DNA from: G963677485 sp942492855
Lineage (GTDB): Bacteria > Armatimonadota > HRBIN16
Direction: 5' to 3'
Length of the DNA stretch: 64,000 nucleotides
Assembly (NCBI GenBank): GCA_942492855.1
Contig: OW818647.1
Location: forward strand, 1,302,001 to 1,366,000
The notes beneath the pieces were generated by a model. That model saw only the letters and a program-made list of their open reading frames with translations, did no database searches and was not told where the DNA came from. Every line of letters begins with the position of its first letter. Within the stretch, counting starts at the first letter, position 1. This document shows positions 50,740-60,031 of this stretch, piece after piece. The position numbers and the translations under genes are program-made.

Positions 50740-52542
50740 ATGACATCTGATACCCCAACCGAAAAGAAACTACACGCACGTAACCTCAAGCGGCTGATCG
50801 CCTATATCCGCCCCTACTGGCCCTATTTTGCGGCCGCCACCCTGTTTGGTCTGGTCAAGCTTTTGACCCCTGTGGCGATGGCATGGGTGGTGGGGCAGTC
50901 GATCAATGTGCTGGTCGAATCCGGTGCAGGCAAGATCAGCAGTCAGCACGCATTGCTTCAGCTTCGTCACCTGCTGATCATTGGTGCCGGAGTGGCACTG
51001 CTGACCCCCACTTTTGTATTCCTGCGAACCGCGGTGGGAGCCCGAGCGGTGCAGTTGGTGATGTGCAACCTACGCTGCGACCTCTATGGCCACATCCAAA
51101 AACTCAGCCACAGCTTTTTCGACGCCAACCGGTCAGGTTCGTTAACCAGCCGGCTGGTGGGCGACATCGAATCCATCCAGCCGTTCGTCAGCAAGGCGTT
51201 TGTGCAGGTTTGGATGAGCATCGGTATGATCATTGTGGTGGTGGGCTACTTTATATGGCAGAACCCGGTGCTCGGGCTGCTCAGCGTGTGCATGCTGCCG
51301 GTGCAACTGCTGATCCAGCGCAAGATCGGCTGGAAAGTGAAGCAGAACAGCCGCGATATCCGCGACCGAATGGCCCAGCTCAGCGGTAACGCGCAGGAGA
51401 AACTCTCCGCCACCACCGTGGTCAAGGCGTTCACAGGTGAGGATGAAGAGGCACAGCGCTTCTTGGATGATAACATCGCGCTGGTGAACATCGGCGTGAG
51501 CAACAGCCGGCTGGACGGTCTGAGCCAGGCGTGCATGACGCTCTCCCGCAGTATAGCGCAGTTGATCGTGATAGGGGCCGGCGGTTACATCGCACTGACA
51601 TACGGGAATATCAGCGTCGGCTTACTGACGCAGTTTGTGATGATGCAGGGCTCGCTCTATACCCCGTTTGAGTGGCTGAACGAGATGCAGCTGGTGGTCG
51701 CCGCTGCTTTGGGAGCCACCGACCGCATCTTTGCCATCTTTGACGTGGAGCCGGAGGTCGCTGATAAGCCCGATGCGGTCGCGGCTCCAGCCTTCAAGGG
51801 TGAGATCACCATCGAAAGCCTTAGTTTCAAATACCCGGGCAACGAAAACCCGGTGCTAAACGGCCTTAATATCCACATTCCAGCGTGCAGCTCGTTGGCA
51901 CTGGTGGGGCCAAGCGGAGGCGGTAAGACCACCGTCACGCACATGCTGATGCGGTTTTACGAATGGCAGGAGGGGCGCATCCTGATCGATGGTCACGATG
52001 TGCGTGACTACACCATCTACTCATTGCGGAGCCAGATTGCACTCATCCCGCAAGAACCCATTCTATTCTCCGGCAGCATCTCACAAAACATTCTGTATGG
52101 GCGTCCCGATGCCAGTATGGATGAGGTGATGGAGGCCGCCCGCCGTGCCTACGCCCACGAGTTCATTCTCGGGCTGGATGATGGCTACGAGACCATGGTC
52201 GGAGAGCGTGGCGTTCGTCTGAGCGGCGGTCAGAAGCAGCGGATATCCATCGCCAGAGCTTTCCTGAAGGACCCGCAGATTATCATTATGGACGAAGCCA
52301 CCAGCGCGCTGGATAGCGAGAGTGAGAGCATTGTGCAGCAGGCGATGAATGAGTTGATGCAGAACCGCACGACCGTGGTGGTGGCCCACCGCTTGAGCAC
52401 CGTGCGCGATGCGGAGCAGATAGCGGTCATCGCGGAGGGCCATCTGGCGGAGCTAGGCACGCACGACGATCTGGTGGAGCTGGGCGGCATCTACGCCGGG
52501 CTGGTCGACCGGCAGTCGCTGGAGAGCACCGTCGGGGGTTAG
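50740..52542 (+). CDS. ABC exporter, fused permease and ATPase (MsbA/lipid-drug type)
   Basis: 600 aa. Residues 1-330 are a six-TM permease with the coupling segment LTSRLVGDIESIQPFV; residues 350-590 are the ATPase. Walker A GPSGGGKTT, Q-loop, LSGGQKQRISIARAFL, Walker B IIIMDEATSALDS and the H-loop VVAHRLSTV are all intact. It works as a homodimer or heterodimer at the inner membrane; lipids, drugs or peptides are possible substrates. No peptide-maturation gene is nearby. It converges on the giant lipase gene, with a perfect 25-bp hairpin between them. Confidence 0.93.
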   Translation: MTSDTPTEKKLHARNLKRLIAYIRPYWPYFAAATLFGLVKLLTPVAMAWVVGQSINVLVESGAGKISSQHALLQLRHLLIIGAGVALLTPTFVFLRTAVGARAVQLVMCNLRCDLYGHIQKLSHSFFDANRSGSLTSRLVGDIESIQPFVSKAFVQVWMSIGMIIVVVGYFIWQNPVLGLLSVCMLPVQLLIQRKIGWKVKQNSRDIRDRMAQLSGNAQEKLSATTVVKAFTGEDEEAQRFLDDNIALVNIGVSNSRLDGLSQACMTLSRSIAQLIVIGAGGYIALTYGNISVGLLTQFVMMQGSLYTPFEWLNEMQLVVAAALGATDRIFAIFDVEPEVADKPDAVAAPAFKGEITIESLSFKYPGNENPVLNGLNIHIPACSSLALVGPSGGGKTTVTHMLMRFYEWQEGRILIDGHDVRDYTIYSLRSQIALIPQEPILFSGSISQNILYGRPDASMDEVMEAARRAYAHEFILGLDDGYETMVGERGVRLSGGQKQRISIARAFLKDPQIIIMDEATSALDSESESIVQQAMNELMQNRTTVVVAHRLSTVRDAEQIAVIAEGHLAELGTHDDLVELGGIYAGLVDRQSLESTVGG

Positions 52543-52599
52543 GGCGGCGGGAGGATTCATCCACAGATTACGCAGATTGCGCAGATCATTGCGTGTGAA

Positions 52600-52652
52600 G
52601 CGAACGACGGGTGCAGGGGCACGGAAACCGTGCCCCTGCACCCGTCGTTCGC
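52600..52652. repeat. Perfect 25-bp hairpin between convergent genes
   Basis: Left arm 52600-52624 and right arm 52628-52652 are exact reverse complements, separated by AAA. No T run follows on either strand. A CACAGATTACGCAGATTGC unit lies just before it (52556-52588). It could stop transcription from either side by structure alone. Confidence 0.85.
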
Positions 52653-52676
52653 GACTCCGTGGGGGTCGCCACACCC

Positions 52677-55600
52677 CTACGGTGCGGCCACGGTCACAGG
52701 CCCGATTTCATAGCCCGTGGCGTCATGCACGCCATCGGATGTTTTGACCTCGGCAAACAGGCGCAATACGTGAGGCCCGATCTGAGCCTGATTGGCTGCC
52801 TTCAGGTTTTCGCTAGCGTATACCCCATCGTTGGCTGTGGTATCTCCGCCCTTGCCGTTGTCATACAGATAAGCCGTGCGGCCGATGTACTGATCTACCT
52901 GCCCATCGCGGAACGAAGTCACCCCGATACTGTCAATCACGGGGTTGTCCGCCCGCACCCTGGCACTGATCAGCGAGAGGGTGCGGTCATCGGCGATGAG
53001 CCGTTCTGGTGTGATCCTCACATCGGAAAGGTGTGGAGACCGGCCTATGTCACGCGGGTCCACATCCAGCCGTGCCATTTGATACAGCCCCTTGTCGTCC
53101 TCCATCACCCAACCGAACTGGCGGCCAGAGGTGTCCATCGTCAGGTATGGCAGCAGTCGAGAGCCAAGCCGGCAAACCATGGAAGGTGACGCCGGAGTGC
53201 CCAGCATCAGGCGGCCGTTGCCCGATGTATCATACAGAACCGCCTCCTGACCAAACACCACCCGCGAACCGTCTCTATTCAGCGAGACGATGCCGCTGTT
53301 CGCGGCCTTGTCCGTTAGCTTCCGGGCTCCGGTTCCGTCGTAGTTCACCACCCATCCCTGGTAGCCCTCCGCCCCGAGGTTGGTGGCAATGGCACCCACC
53401 TTTTGGCCGTTGCCACTGATGCCCACTGCCATTAGATACTGCGTGGCTGTCAGCACCGAACGTAAGTTGGAGCTGTCAGCACTTACGGTCATCGCGTATT
53501 GCAACCTTGGAGTACCTTTGCCCAATACGAGGAACGCCAATCGGCGGTCATCATCGGAAACATCGAGCGCCCAACCTCGGGATGAGCTGTAAAGCGAGCC
53601 AATTTCAGAGGGCTGCAGTCCCACAGCCCGGGCGATTTCCGTGGCAGTGGCGACCGCTCTCAGCCCGCTGCCATCTGCGCGAACGGCGTAAACGCCCCGT
53701 TCCAGTCGCTCTTTTGTATCTGGGATCGCAGCATCGCTGTGCAGGATGAAGAACACCGTGCTGCCATCGGATGAAAGCCTGATCGAGCCGATGTTATTCA
53801 TCACCCGGAATATTGCGCTCGCTCCGCTGCCATCTGCGCTGGCAAGACGAATCTGCCCACCATCTGTCGAGGCAACCCTTCGCCCGTCGGGGCTGATGGC
53901 CACCAGCAGATTCACATAGAAGAGGGGCAGATAGGCGTCGACAAACTGGAAGTTGCTGCCGTCGGCATTAGCTACAGCCACACGCTGCTTCTTCTCCGAA
54001 TCGTCCTTCGATGGTGCGTAAGCCATCACTACTCGTTGCCCGTTTCGACTGAGCATCGGCACGATGCCGTTACCCACTGCCAGAGCATCTGAGCGCGATA
54101 TGATTTGGTGATAAGCCAGGGTATGTATCCCACCCAGTGATGCCGGGGTGGTGTCCGAGTTGCCCCCCGGTTCCGGTGGTCGGGGTTCACCAGGACTCAC
54201 TGGTGGATTTACAGGGGGGTTAACCGGTGGGTTGGCTGGAGTGGTGCCCGGTGTGACGTTGGGATTCACCGTGCTTTTGGTGCCACCTGTCACCACGGTC
54301 ATCTCGGGAGGGTTCGCCATAATCGGCAGTAGCCCGGGCATGATAACCTCCGCCACCGTGCCCTTCTTCACCGGAATATTGTTGTATGTAATAACCTCAC
54401 GCTTGCCATTCGCTTTCATGACCACTTTCAACGAAAAAGTGCCATCACTTCGTCCGACGATCTTGACACGATACGCATCACGGGCCTGATAGATGACGGT
54501 GGTCTGCGTCTCCTGCGAGTAGAGGAAGCTGCTGCGCGGGATGCGGAACTCCTCAGACTTCCTTTCGTTCAACCCGTTATGCCGGCCTGCCTTGTCATAC
54601 ACGTGCAGATCGACTGGACAACGCACCGATAGCTCCATGAACCAGTCCATTTGAGCTTCGGGCAGCGCAGCATTTGGGTTTGGCATCGCGTTGAAATCCG
54701 TCACTTGCTCTGGACGGGTAATGGTACCTTTCAGTATCCCCAGTATCAAACGCTGAACCCGTTTGCTGCCCATGATTCCCCCATGCGCCGCCGGGTCCTC
54801 TGGCGTACTCTCGACATAGAAGCGGGTGGCATCTGCCAGCCCTTCGGTGCTCCATGTGGGTACCGTTTCGTCGCCCTGTCCCCTGTCGGGCTGTAGTTCG
54901 GCGTTGATGCCGTCGGGGGTCACGACACCGCCCAGCCACTTCTCGGCACCCTCCCATTTGAGGGCTGTATACCCCCATAGGGTGGGGTGACCATACCCGA
55001 TGATGTTGAAAGTGGGCACCCCCGTCGATCCGCCAGGAACCAGCAGACTGCGGAAAGCGTCTGCCTGATTCACAAGCTCAGTAGGTAGATGCCAAGGCCA
55101 ATCTTTGCTGATCACGTATTCGTCTTCTTTGAACCAGTTGAAGTCGGTCATGGTGATACTGCGGTAAGCCACCCCATAACTCTGCGCCAGACTCCATTCG
55201 GCTCCGCCCTCCAGCCAGTGGATGAACGGCCTCCAGGGCATGAGCTGGTAGGCTGAAGGCCAGTAGGGCATCAGCAGCTTCATCAAATTGGGATTGGCGG
55301 AATCATTACCAAAGTTGTAGCCGACCAGGGTACCCCAATAGGCTTTGGGAGCGCCTAAATGTGGCCCAGCAGCCGTTATCATCATGGCCACTTTACTGCG
55401 CGCATCTGGGACAGACTTCAAGTAGGCCCGTGCCAGCAGCCCACCCATGCTGTGGGTGATGAGAACCACTTTCTTGCTGCCTGTCTCACGCAGCAGCTTA
55501 TTGACCGCTTTTTCCACACGGTATACATTGCTGGTGTTTGTCAACCGCCAGTCATAGGGACAGGTCACCAGTTTGCGCTTCTTATCTTTGATGCCGTCAT

Positions 55601-56480
55601 ATCCGGCGACCTCCATTCCAGCGAGAAATGACCCGTAGACATCTGCGGTGAGGCAAGTTTTTATTACCCCATTCTCTACGATCTTCGCGTCAGATTCCCC
55701 CGGTTTTAAGGAGAGCCATTTACGGCTTCTGATGGGAGCCAGCGGCCAGAGTTGGTTACCTGCATCGGCTGTCTGCACTACCTCCAGAACGCTGCCGGCT
55801 ACGCCAGGTATGAACACAATGGGCAGTTGCGACGTATCACCTGCCGGTTCCACTACAGGAGGTGGTGCCTTAGTATCGTCGTCAGCGCGCAACCAGCCGT
55901 ACTCCCATCTCCAGCCCCCCTGCCAAGATGCGGAGTTATCCAGGGCGAACCATATGATCGATATCGAAATACTTCCCTTATTTTGCTTGCTTGGAAGCCA
56001 GGGGAACTCCAGCTCACCGCTCCAGTCATCTGTTTTTTTATCGTAATCCAGATGCAATTCCTTAGTGGTGGTGATCCGCAATTCGTCGTATACAGTCATT
56101 CTGACCCCTGCCGAGTCTTTGAGTATGGGCTTCTTCCATCCTGCAGGTCTATTCATGGTCAGCACGGCATGAAGTTTGATGGGCACTTTCGTTCCTGGTT
56201 TGATGTTGCCTGCTGGCGGGTCGGTAAAGCCCACTGTCAGGGTGTCCTGGTATTTGAGTTTGGAATTCGTGGCAGTCAGTGATATATTTCCGGTCTTGAT
56301 TCCTCCAGACCATCTGACATCATCAGAAGCGGTTTTGGCCTCAGGTCCGATGGTAATAAACTGCGCAGGTTTCCAAGCTGAAGTAGGGGTTTGTGCGGCC
56401 AGTTGGCTGTGTGTCAGCGCCAACATGCAGAGAATTAGCGGAATGGGCATTCGAGGCCCAATGATACCAGCAATACGCAT
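52677..56480 (-). CDS. Secreted LCAT/PGAP1-like lipase fused to a beta-propeller
   Basis: 1267 aa. Two ATGs (56483, 56480) follow AGGAGG; the second is better spaced. Signal peptide to about residue 30 (LAAQ). Residues about 35-210 are beta-rich. An alpha/beta-hydrolase of the LCAT family follows: FIPGVAGSVLE, nucleophile Ser near 344 in THSMGG, Asp near 538 in GDETVP and His near 567 in AHGGIMG. A Pro-rich linker (NPPVNPPVSPGEP) lies near 735-775. The next 350 residues carry propeller-type repeats (SPDGRRVASTDGG, LSSDGSTVFFI, LNRDGSRVVFG). The end has the RDNPVID..YDNGKGGDTTANDGVYA type of domain. Likely an exported lipase or acyltransferase with binding modules. Confidence 0.85.
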   Translation of the reverse strand: MRIAGIIGPRMPIPLILCMLALTHSQLAAQTPTSAWKPAQFITIGPEAKTASDDVRWSGGIKTGNISLTATNSKLKYQDTLTVGFTDPPAGNIKPGTKVPIKLHAVLTMNRPAGWKKPILKDSAGVRMTVYDELRITTTKELHLDYDKKTDDWSGELEFPWLPSKQNKGSISISIIWFALDNSASWQGGWRWEYGWLRADDDTKAPPPVVEPAGDTSQLPIVFIPGVAGSVLEVVQTADAGNQLWPLAPIRSRKWLSLKPGESDAKIVENGVIKTCLTADVYGSFLAGMEVAGYDGIKDKKRKLVTCPYDWRLTNTSNVYRVEKAVNKLLRETGSKKVVLITHSMGGLLARAYLKSVPDARSKVAMMITAAGPHLGAPKAYWGTLVGYNFGNDSANPNLMKLLMPYWPSAYQLMPWRPFIHWLEGGAEWSLAQSYGVAYRSITMTDFNWFKEDEYVISKDWPWHLPTELVNQADAFRSLLVPGGSTGVPTFNIIGYGHPTLWGYTALKWEGAEKWLGGVVTPDGINAELQPDRGQGDETVPTWSTEGLADATRFYVESTPEDPAAHGGIMGSKRVQRLILGILKGTITRPEQVTDFNAMPNPNAALPEAQMDWFMELSVRCPVDLHVYDKAGRHNGLNERKSEEFRIPRSSFLYSQETQTTVIYQARDAYRVKIVGRSDGTFSLKVVMKANGKREVITYNNIPVKKGTVAEVIMPGLLPIMANPPEMTVVTGGTKSTVNPNVTPGTTPANPPVNPPVNPPVSPGEPRPPEPGGNSDTTPASLGGIHTLAYHQIISRSDALAVGNGIVPMLSRNGQRVVMAYAPSKDDSEKKQRVAVANADGSNFQFVDAYLPLFYVNLLVAISPDGRRVASTDGGQIRLASADGSGASAIFRVMNNIGSIRLSSDGSTVFFILHSDAAIPDTKERLERGVYAVRADGSGLRAVATATEIARAVGLQPSEIGSLYSSSRGWALDVSDDDRRLAFLVLGKGTPRLQYAMTVSADSSNLRSVLTATQYLMAVGISGNGQKVGAIATNLGAEGYQGWVVNYDGTGARKLTDKAANSGIVSLNRDGSRVVFGQEAVLYDTSGNGRLMLGTPASPSMVCRLGSRLLPYLTMDTSGRQFGWVMEDDKGLYQMARLDVDPRDIGRSPHLSDVRITPERLIADDRTLSLISARVRADNPVIDSIGVTSFRDGQVDQYIGRTAYLYDNGKGGDTTANDGVYASENLKAANQAQIGPHVLRLFAEVKTSDGVHDATGYEIGPVTVAAP

Positions 56481-56483
56481 CAT

Positions 56484-56868
56484 ACACCTCCTGTGTTTTT
56501 GGTACGATGTGCATTTGTGGACTCAGTTTACCAGATATATGTACAATATGTTACATTTTTGAGCGAAGATTATTCTTGGTGCCAGCGGTGGTCTTGCAGT
56601 AGGCGATATAACTTGTGGAGGGGTGGCCAGTCGGGAGATTGACGTTCCGTGGGATTGTCTCACGCGGAGGGGGAGGATTCATCCACAGATTACACAGATT
56701 GCGCAGATTATTTAACGTGAAGGGAACGACCGGCGTGGTTTGTCGGTACCCTTGCGATCGCTGTGCACAAACCTTCCGCGCCGGTCATTGCACCTAATCT
56801 GTGTAATCTGCGTAATCTGTGGATGAACCTTCCCTCTCCGCGCCCTCCGCGTCTCCGCGTGAGGCAAA
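56484..56868. repeat. Gene-free stretch with inverted CACAGATTAC repeats
   Basis: A GGATTCATCCACAGATTAC unit at 56665-56706 and its inverted partner at 56793-56832 (AATCTGTGTAATCTGCGTAA..) flank a GAACGACCGGCG-type segment. It makes an inverted-repeat element of about 165 bases. 56525-56660 shows no gene. Confidence 0.7.
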
Positions 56869-58878
56869 CTAGGGCTTGCTCATGCACTTCGGCAGGGTGA
56901 ACCGGAACTCACAGCCCTCTTGCTCGGGTGCCTCCAGCCAGATATGCCCGCCGTACATCTCCACCACCCGCTTGACTAAGGCCAGACCCACCCCGGTACT
57001 GTCCTCTTTGCGGTTTGCGCCGGTGGTGAACAGCGTGAATACCCGCTCTCGGTCCGCGGCGGGGATACTTGGGCCGTTGTTGCGCACACTGAAGCTGCTC
57101 TCTTCGGCGACATACTTGATCTCAATCACGCCATCAGGCCGGTCGATGAACTTCACTGCGTTACTCAACAGGTTCTGAAACACCTGTTCCAGCCGGACCG
57201 CATCGCCGTAAAGATTGGGCAGCGGGTTGGTGATGATCTGCAAGCCTTCAGGTATGGCCAGTGATGAGACAATCGTCCGCACCATCACATCGGTGTTCAC
57301 AAGATCCATCACGTAATCGCGGCTGTTCATCCGCGAGTAACGCAGTACACCGTCCACCATGGAGCTCAGCCGAATAGATCGGTCCGCCAAAAGCGCAAGC
57401 TGCTCTTTCCCGGCGTCATCAAGCTGTTCAGAATAATCTTCCTGCATCCACTGGCTGATATTGCTGATCGCTCTCAACGGTGCTTTTAAGTCGTGGGAGA
57501 TGACATACGCAAAACTCTGTAACTCCTGGTTGGTGTGTTCCAGCTCGTGAAGTGCCTGCTGCAGCTTCTGCTCCATTTGGTAGCGTTCGGTGATGTCGGT
57601 CAGTGTCCATGTGACCATTTCACCCAGGTCAGCACTCGCTACCTGAACATGTTTTTGCACGCCATTCGCGCAGTGCAGCACATATTCGGTGGCTGTTGTA
57701 TTGGGCGGGGTAGTAGGGCCAAACGACCATTCGGGCATCGCCTGTTTAGCCCAGGTGTGGAAATCCTTGAACTGTGACAGATGGTAGCCAAAGCAGCTCT
57801 CCATGCTCAGGCTGTGTTGCACGACTATGCCATCTTGCACCACAACTGTGGGGTTAGGTAGCATCTGAACAGCGATCTGCAAAAGCCTGCGCAGCCGCAT
57901 CTCAGCGCTGATGTCGTTGAATACGTATATCCACCCCAAGCCCTCACCTGTGCGGTCACGAATCACATGCTGTGCGAACTGCAGGGAGCGATCACCGATT
58001 TGAAAAATCTGCTCGGTATGGTCAACATAAGGGATCAAAGTGCTGATGGCCTGGCCGATATTGTGCTCAAGATTGACCTCTAGAAGAGTTTCCGCCGACC
58101 GATTATAGTCGATAATCATGTGGTCACGGTCAACCACCACGACGCCGTCCTGCATCGACGAAATGAGAAGGTCACGCGCTTGCGGTGCCAGATTTAGCCA
58201 CTTTTTGCGGTAAATTCTCCAGCAGACGGGGATGGACATCACACTAAAAATTGCCACCGCATAGTTCACATGGGGAATGGGGCTGTTTCCCATGTGGTAA
58301 ATAACCCCCGCCACGCAGACAGGAGCCGGCACTAGGGCCAGCACGATGGTGGGTAACCGGTAGTATGATGGCATAGATCGCACGCGCAACAGCAGTATAC
58401 TGCTGCTGACGGTGATCATAATGTAGAGATAGGGCAGAAACACAATGTCATGCCACATTGTGTAGTTGGCATCAATGACCCACGCCCCGCCACGAACCTT
58501 GGTAAATTCAGGATTGTGACGCAGCAACCCCAGCCATGGGTCGGTGACGGCCAGGATCAAGGTAATGACACCGGGTAAGAACAGCATAAACTTTGCCGGA
58601 CGTGCCATTGTGGGCATGCCCAGATGGGACCTTACCAGCAAAAACCAGTATCCAGGTAAAAACGGGATGACCAGGAATTGGATGTTAGCGAAGAGCATAG
58701 CGGTATTTTTCGTGGTGCTTAATAGTTCAAGCACATAGAACGTGCTCCACCACATCATAATCAGGGTAAATTTTATAAAGTATCGGCCCGTGCGGGTATG
58801 GCGTGATGACCAGATAATGCAGATCATTACGAATGCTGCGGTTATGCCAAGTGCAAAAGGCGCGACAACAGCAAACAT
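56869..58878 (-). CDS. Orphan sensor histidine kinase with 7TM and PAS domains
   Basis: 669 aa. Residues 1-225 are seven membrane segments of the HisKA_7TM type (FALGITAAFVMICIIW to VNYAVAIFSVMSIPV). Two PAS-like domains follow (about 235-345, with SMQDGVVVVDRDHMIIDYNRSAETLL, and 350-440). The H-box is near residue 462 (FAYVISHDLKAPLRAISN). The ATPase has the N-box QVFQNLLSNAVKFI, G1 NNGPSIP and G2 GVGLALVKRVVEMYGG. It should autophosphorylate at His462 and pass phosphate to a response regulator. None is encoded beside it, so the partner is elsewhere. Monocistronic. Confidence 0.94.
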   Translation of the reverse strand: MFAVVAPFALGITAAFVMICIIWSSRHTRTGRYFIKFTLIMMWWSTFYVLELLSTTKNTAMLFANIQFLVIPFLPGYWFLLVRSHLGMPTMARPAKFMLFLPGVITLILAVTDPWLGLLRHNPEFTKVRGGAWVIDANYTMWHDIVFLPYLYIMITVSSSILLLRVRSMPSYYRLPTIVLALVPAPVCVAGVIYHMGNSPIPHVNYAVAIFSVMSIPVCWRIYRKKWLNLAPQARDLLISSMQDGVVVVDRDHMIIDYNRSAETLLEVNLEHNIGQAISTLIPYVDHTEQIFQIGDRSLQFAQHVIRDRTGEGLGWIYVFNDISAEMRLRRLLQIAVQMLPNPTVVVQDGIVVQHSLSMESCFGYHLSQFKDFHTWAKQAMPEWSFGPTTPPNTTATEYVLHCANGVQKHVQVASADLGEMVTWTLTDITERYQMEQKLQQALHELEHTNQELQSFAYVISHDLKAPLRAISNISQWMQEDYSEQLDDAGKEQLALLADRSIRLSSMVDGVLRYSRMNSRDYVMDLVNTDVMVRTIVSSLAIPEGLQIITNPLPNLYGDAVRLEQVFQNLLSNAVKFIDRPDGVIEIKYVAEESSFSVRNNGPSIPAADRERVFTLFTTGANRKEDSTGVGLALVKRVVEMYGGHIWLEAPEQEGCEFRFTLPKCMSKP

Positions 58879-58994
58879 GCTGCATCCTCCCGGTTTGTCG
58901 ATACTCTAATAGTAGTGTAACCCAAGGGAAAGCGGCGCGCTGGCAAACCACCGAATTTGTTGATTATGGCATATAACGGATGGCGAGTAAAATG

Positions 58995-59651
58995 TTATTC
59001 CGTGGTGGGTTTATAGTACTTGGGCAGCATGGACATCGCCCACGCACGCCACTGCGCTACGGTCACGCTGTTATGCACCTGCGCATGTGCGATGCGCCGC
59101 CGATGGTTATGCACGCTGAAGAAGAAGCAGCCCATGGCCCCATCGAGGTTGAAGATCAAAAACGGCTCGGTCTTATCTGGCAGGAAGCAAAACGCGCGGT
59201 GGTAGGTGATCAGCCCGTCAATCTGCACCCACATATTGTATATCTGAATGCGCACACCCTCTTCTTCAAACTCCTCCACCAGCGTACCCAGGTCACGGCT
59301 GTTCGCCCAGGTCTCCTCGCAAACCGGCACAGTACCGTCGGTCTGGTCCTCAGAATCCACCTTCTGTCCGCCCTTATTGGCCTTCGCCGTGTAATATCCC
59401 ACCGCAAACAGTGCCAGTATGGCGATCAGAACGGACAGGTGCCCCCAAATCGAGGTTGAGCTTTTCAACGCCTCTGTGGCCTCAGACGGAGTAGATTGCA
59501 GTGCCCTGGCAGCGAGTAATAACAAGCGAGTTTCCTTTGCGGTTGAGAGTGTATGTTCGGAACCGTCTATGTATATTATGCCATGCCGATGATGGAACGG
59601 CTTAGCTGTCGTTTGCTGCCGCGTGCAATTTCGCTCTGCCATTATCGGCAT
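58995..59651 (-). CDS. Single-pass membrane protein of unknown function
   Basis: 218 aa. The start may be ATG 59651 or, nine bases on, ATG 59642; no clear ribosome-binding site. One membrane segment at about residues 68-87 (IWGHLSVLIAILALFAVGYYTA). The rest is soluble, with HRAFCFLPDKTEPFLIFNLDGAMGCFFFSVHNHRRRIAH toward the end. No known motif. It could be a lineage-specific envelope protein; the shape does not suggest a transporter. Confidence 0.6.
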   Translation of the reverse strand: MPIMAERNCTRQQTTAKPFHHRHGIIYIDGSEHTLSTAKETRLLLLAARALQSTPSEATEALKSSTSIWGHLSVLIAILALFAVGYYTAKANKGGQKVDSEDQTDGTVPVCEETWANSRDLGTLVEEFEEEGVRIQIYNMWVQIDGLITYHRAFCFLPDKTEPFLIFNLDGAMGCFFFSVHNHRRRIAHAQVHNSVTVAQWRAWAMSMLPKYYKPTTE

Positions 59652-60031
59652 AATGCATTCCGACCGACACCCACGAAGTGGGTATGATTCTTATAGCCAC
59701 GGGTGAGCGCCAGCGAAACCCGTGGTAAACGGAACGTGAACCATACCCCGAAGTGGGTCAGAGCCGTTGGCAAGGTTTGTTGAGTGGCGCGTCTGCCGCG
59801 ACATCAATGTCTCGGCTATTGATCAGCAAGACTGCTGAAGCAGTCTGGGTTCAGTGACCATCCTCTCCATCCGTGTCATCCGATCAATCCGCGTAATCCG
59901 TGGTTCAGACAATCACGGCGACCGAACATGATATCAACACCTGACAACAATCAGTCCAAATAACTGTGCAGGAATTGATAAGCTCCCACTGGAGTAATAA
60001 TTGACTTAACGATGTCCGGAGGTATCACACT
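59652..60031. repeat. Gene-free stretch with hairpin element S5 and a half TATTGATCA element
   Basis: S5 (59667-59759) has CACCCACGAAGTGGGT, CCACGGGT..ACCCGTGG (as S3) and ACCCCGAAGTGGGT, but GAGCGCCAGCGAA in place of GAGCGAAGCG. 59796-59847 is a left half-element E6 (GACATCAATGTC, then GACTGCTGAAGCAGTC). 59858-59925 is a CCGTGTCATCCG..CGTAATCC unit. No gene is seen. Confidence 0.75.
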
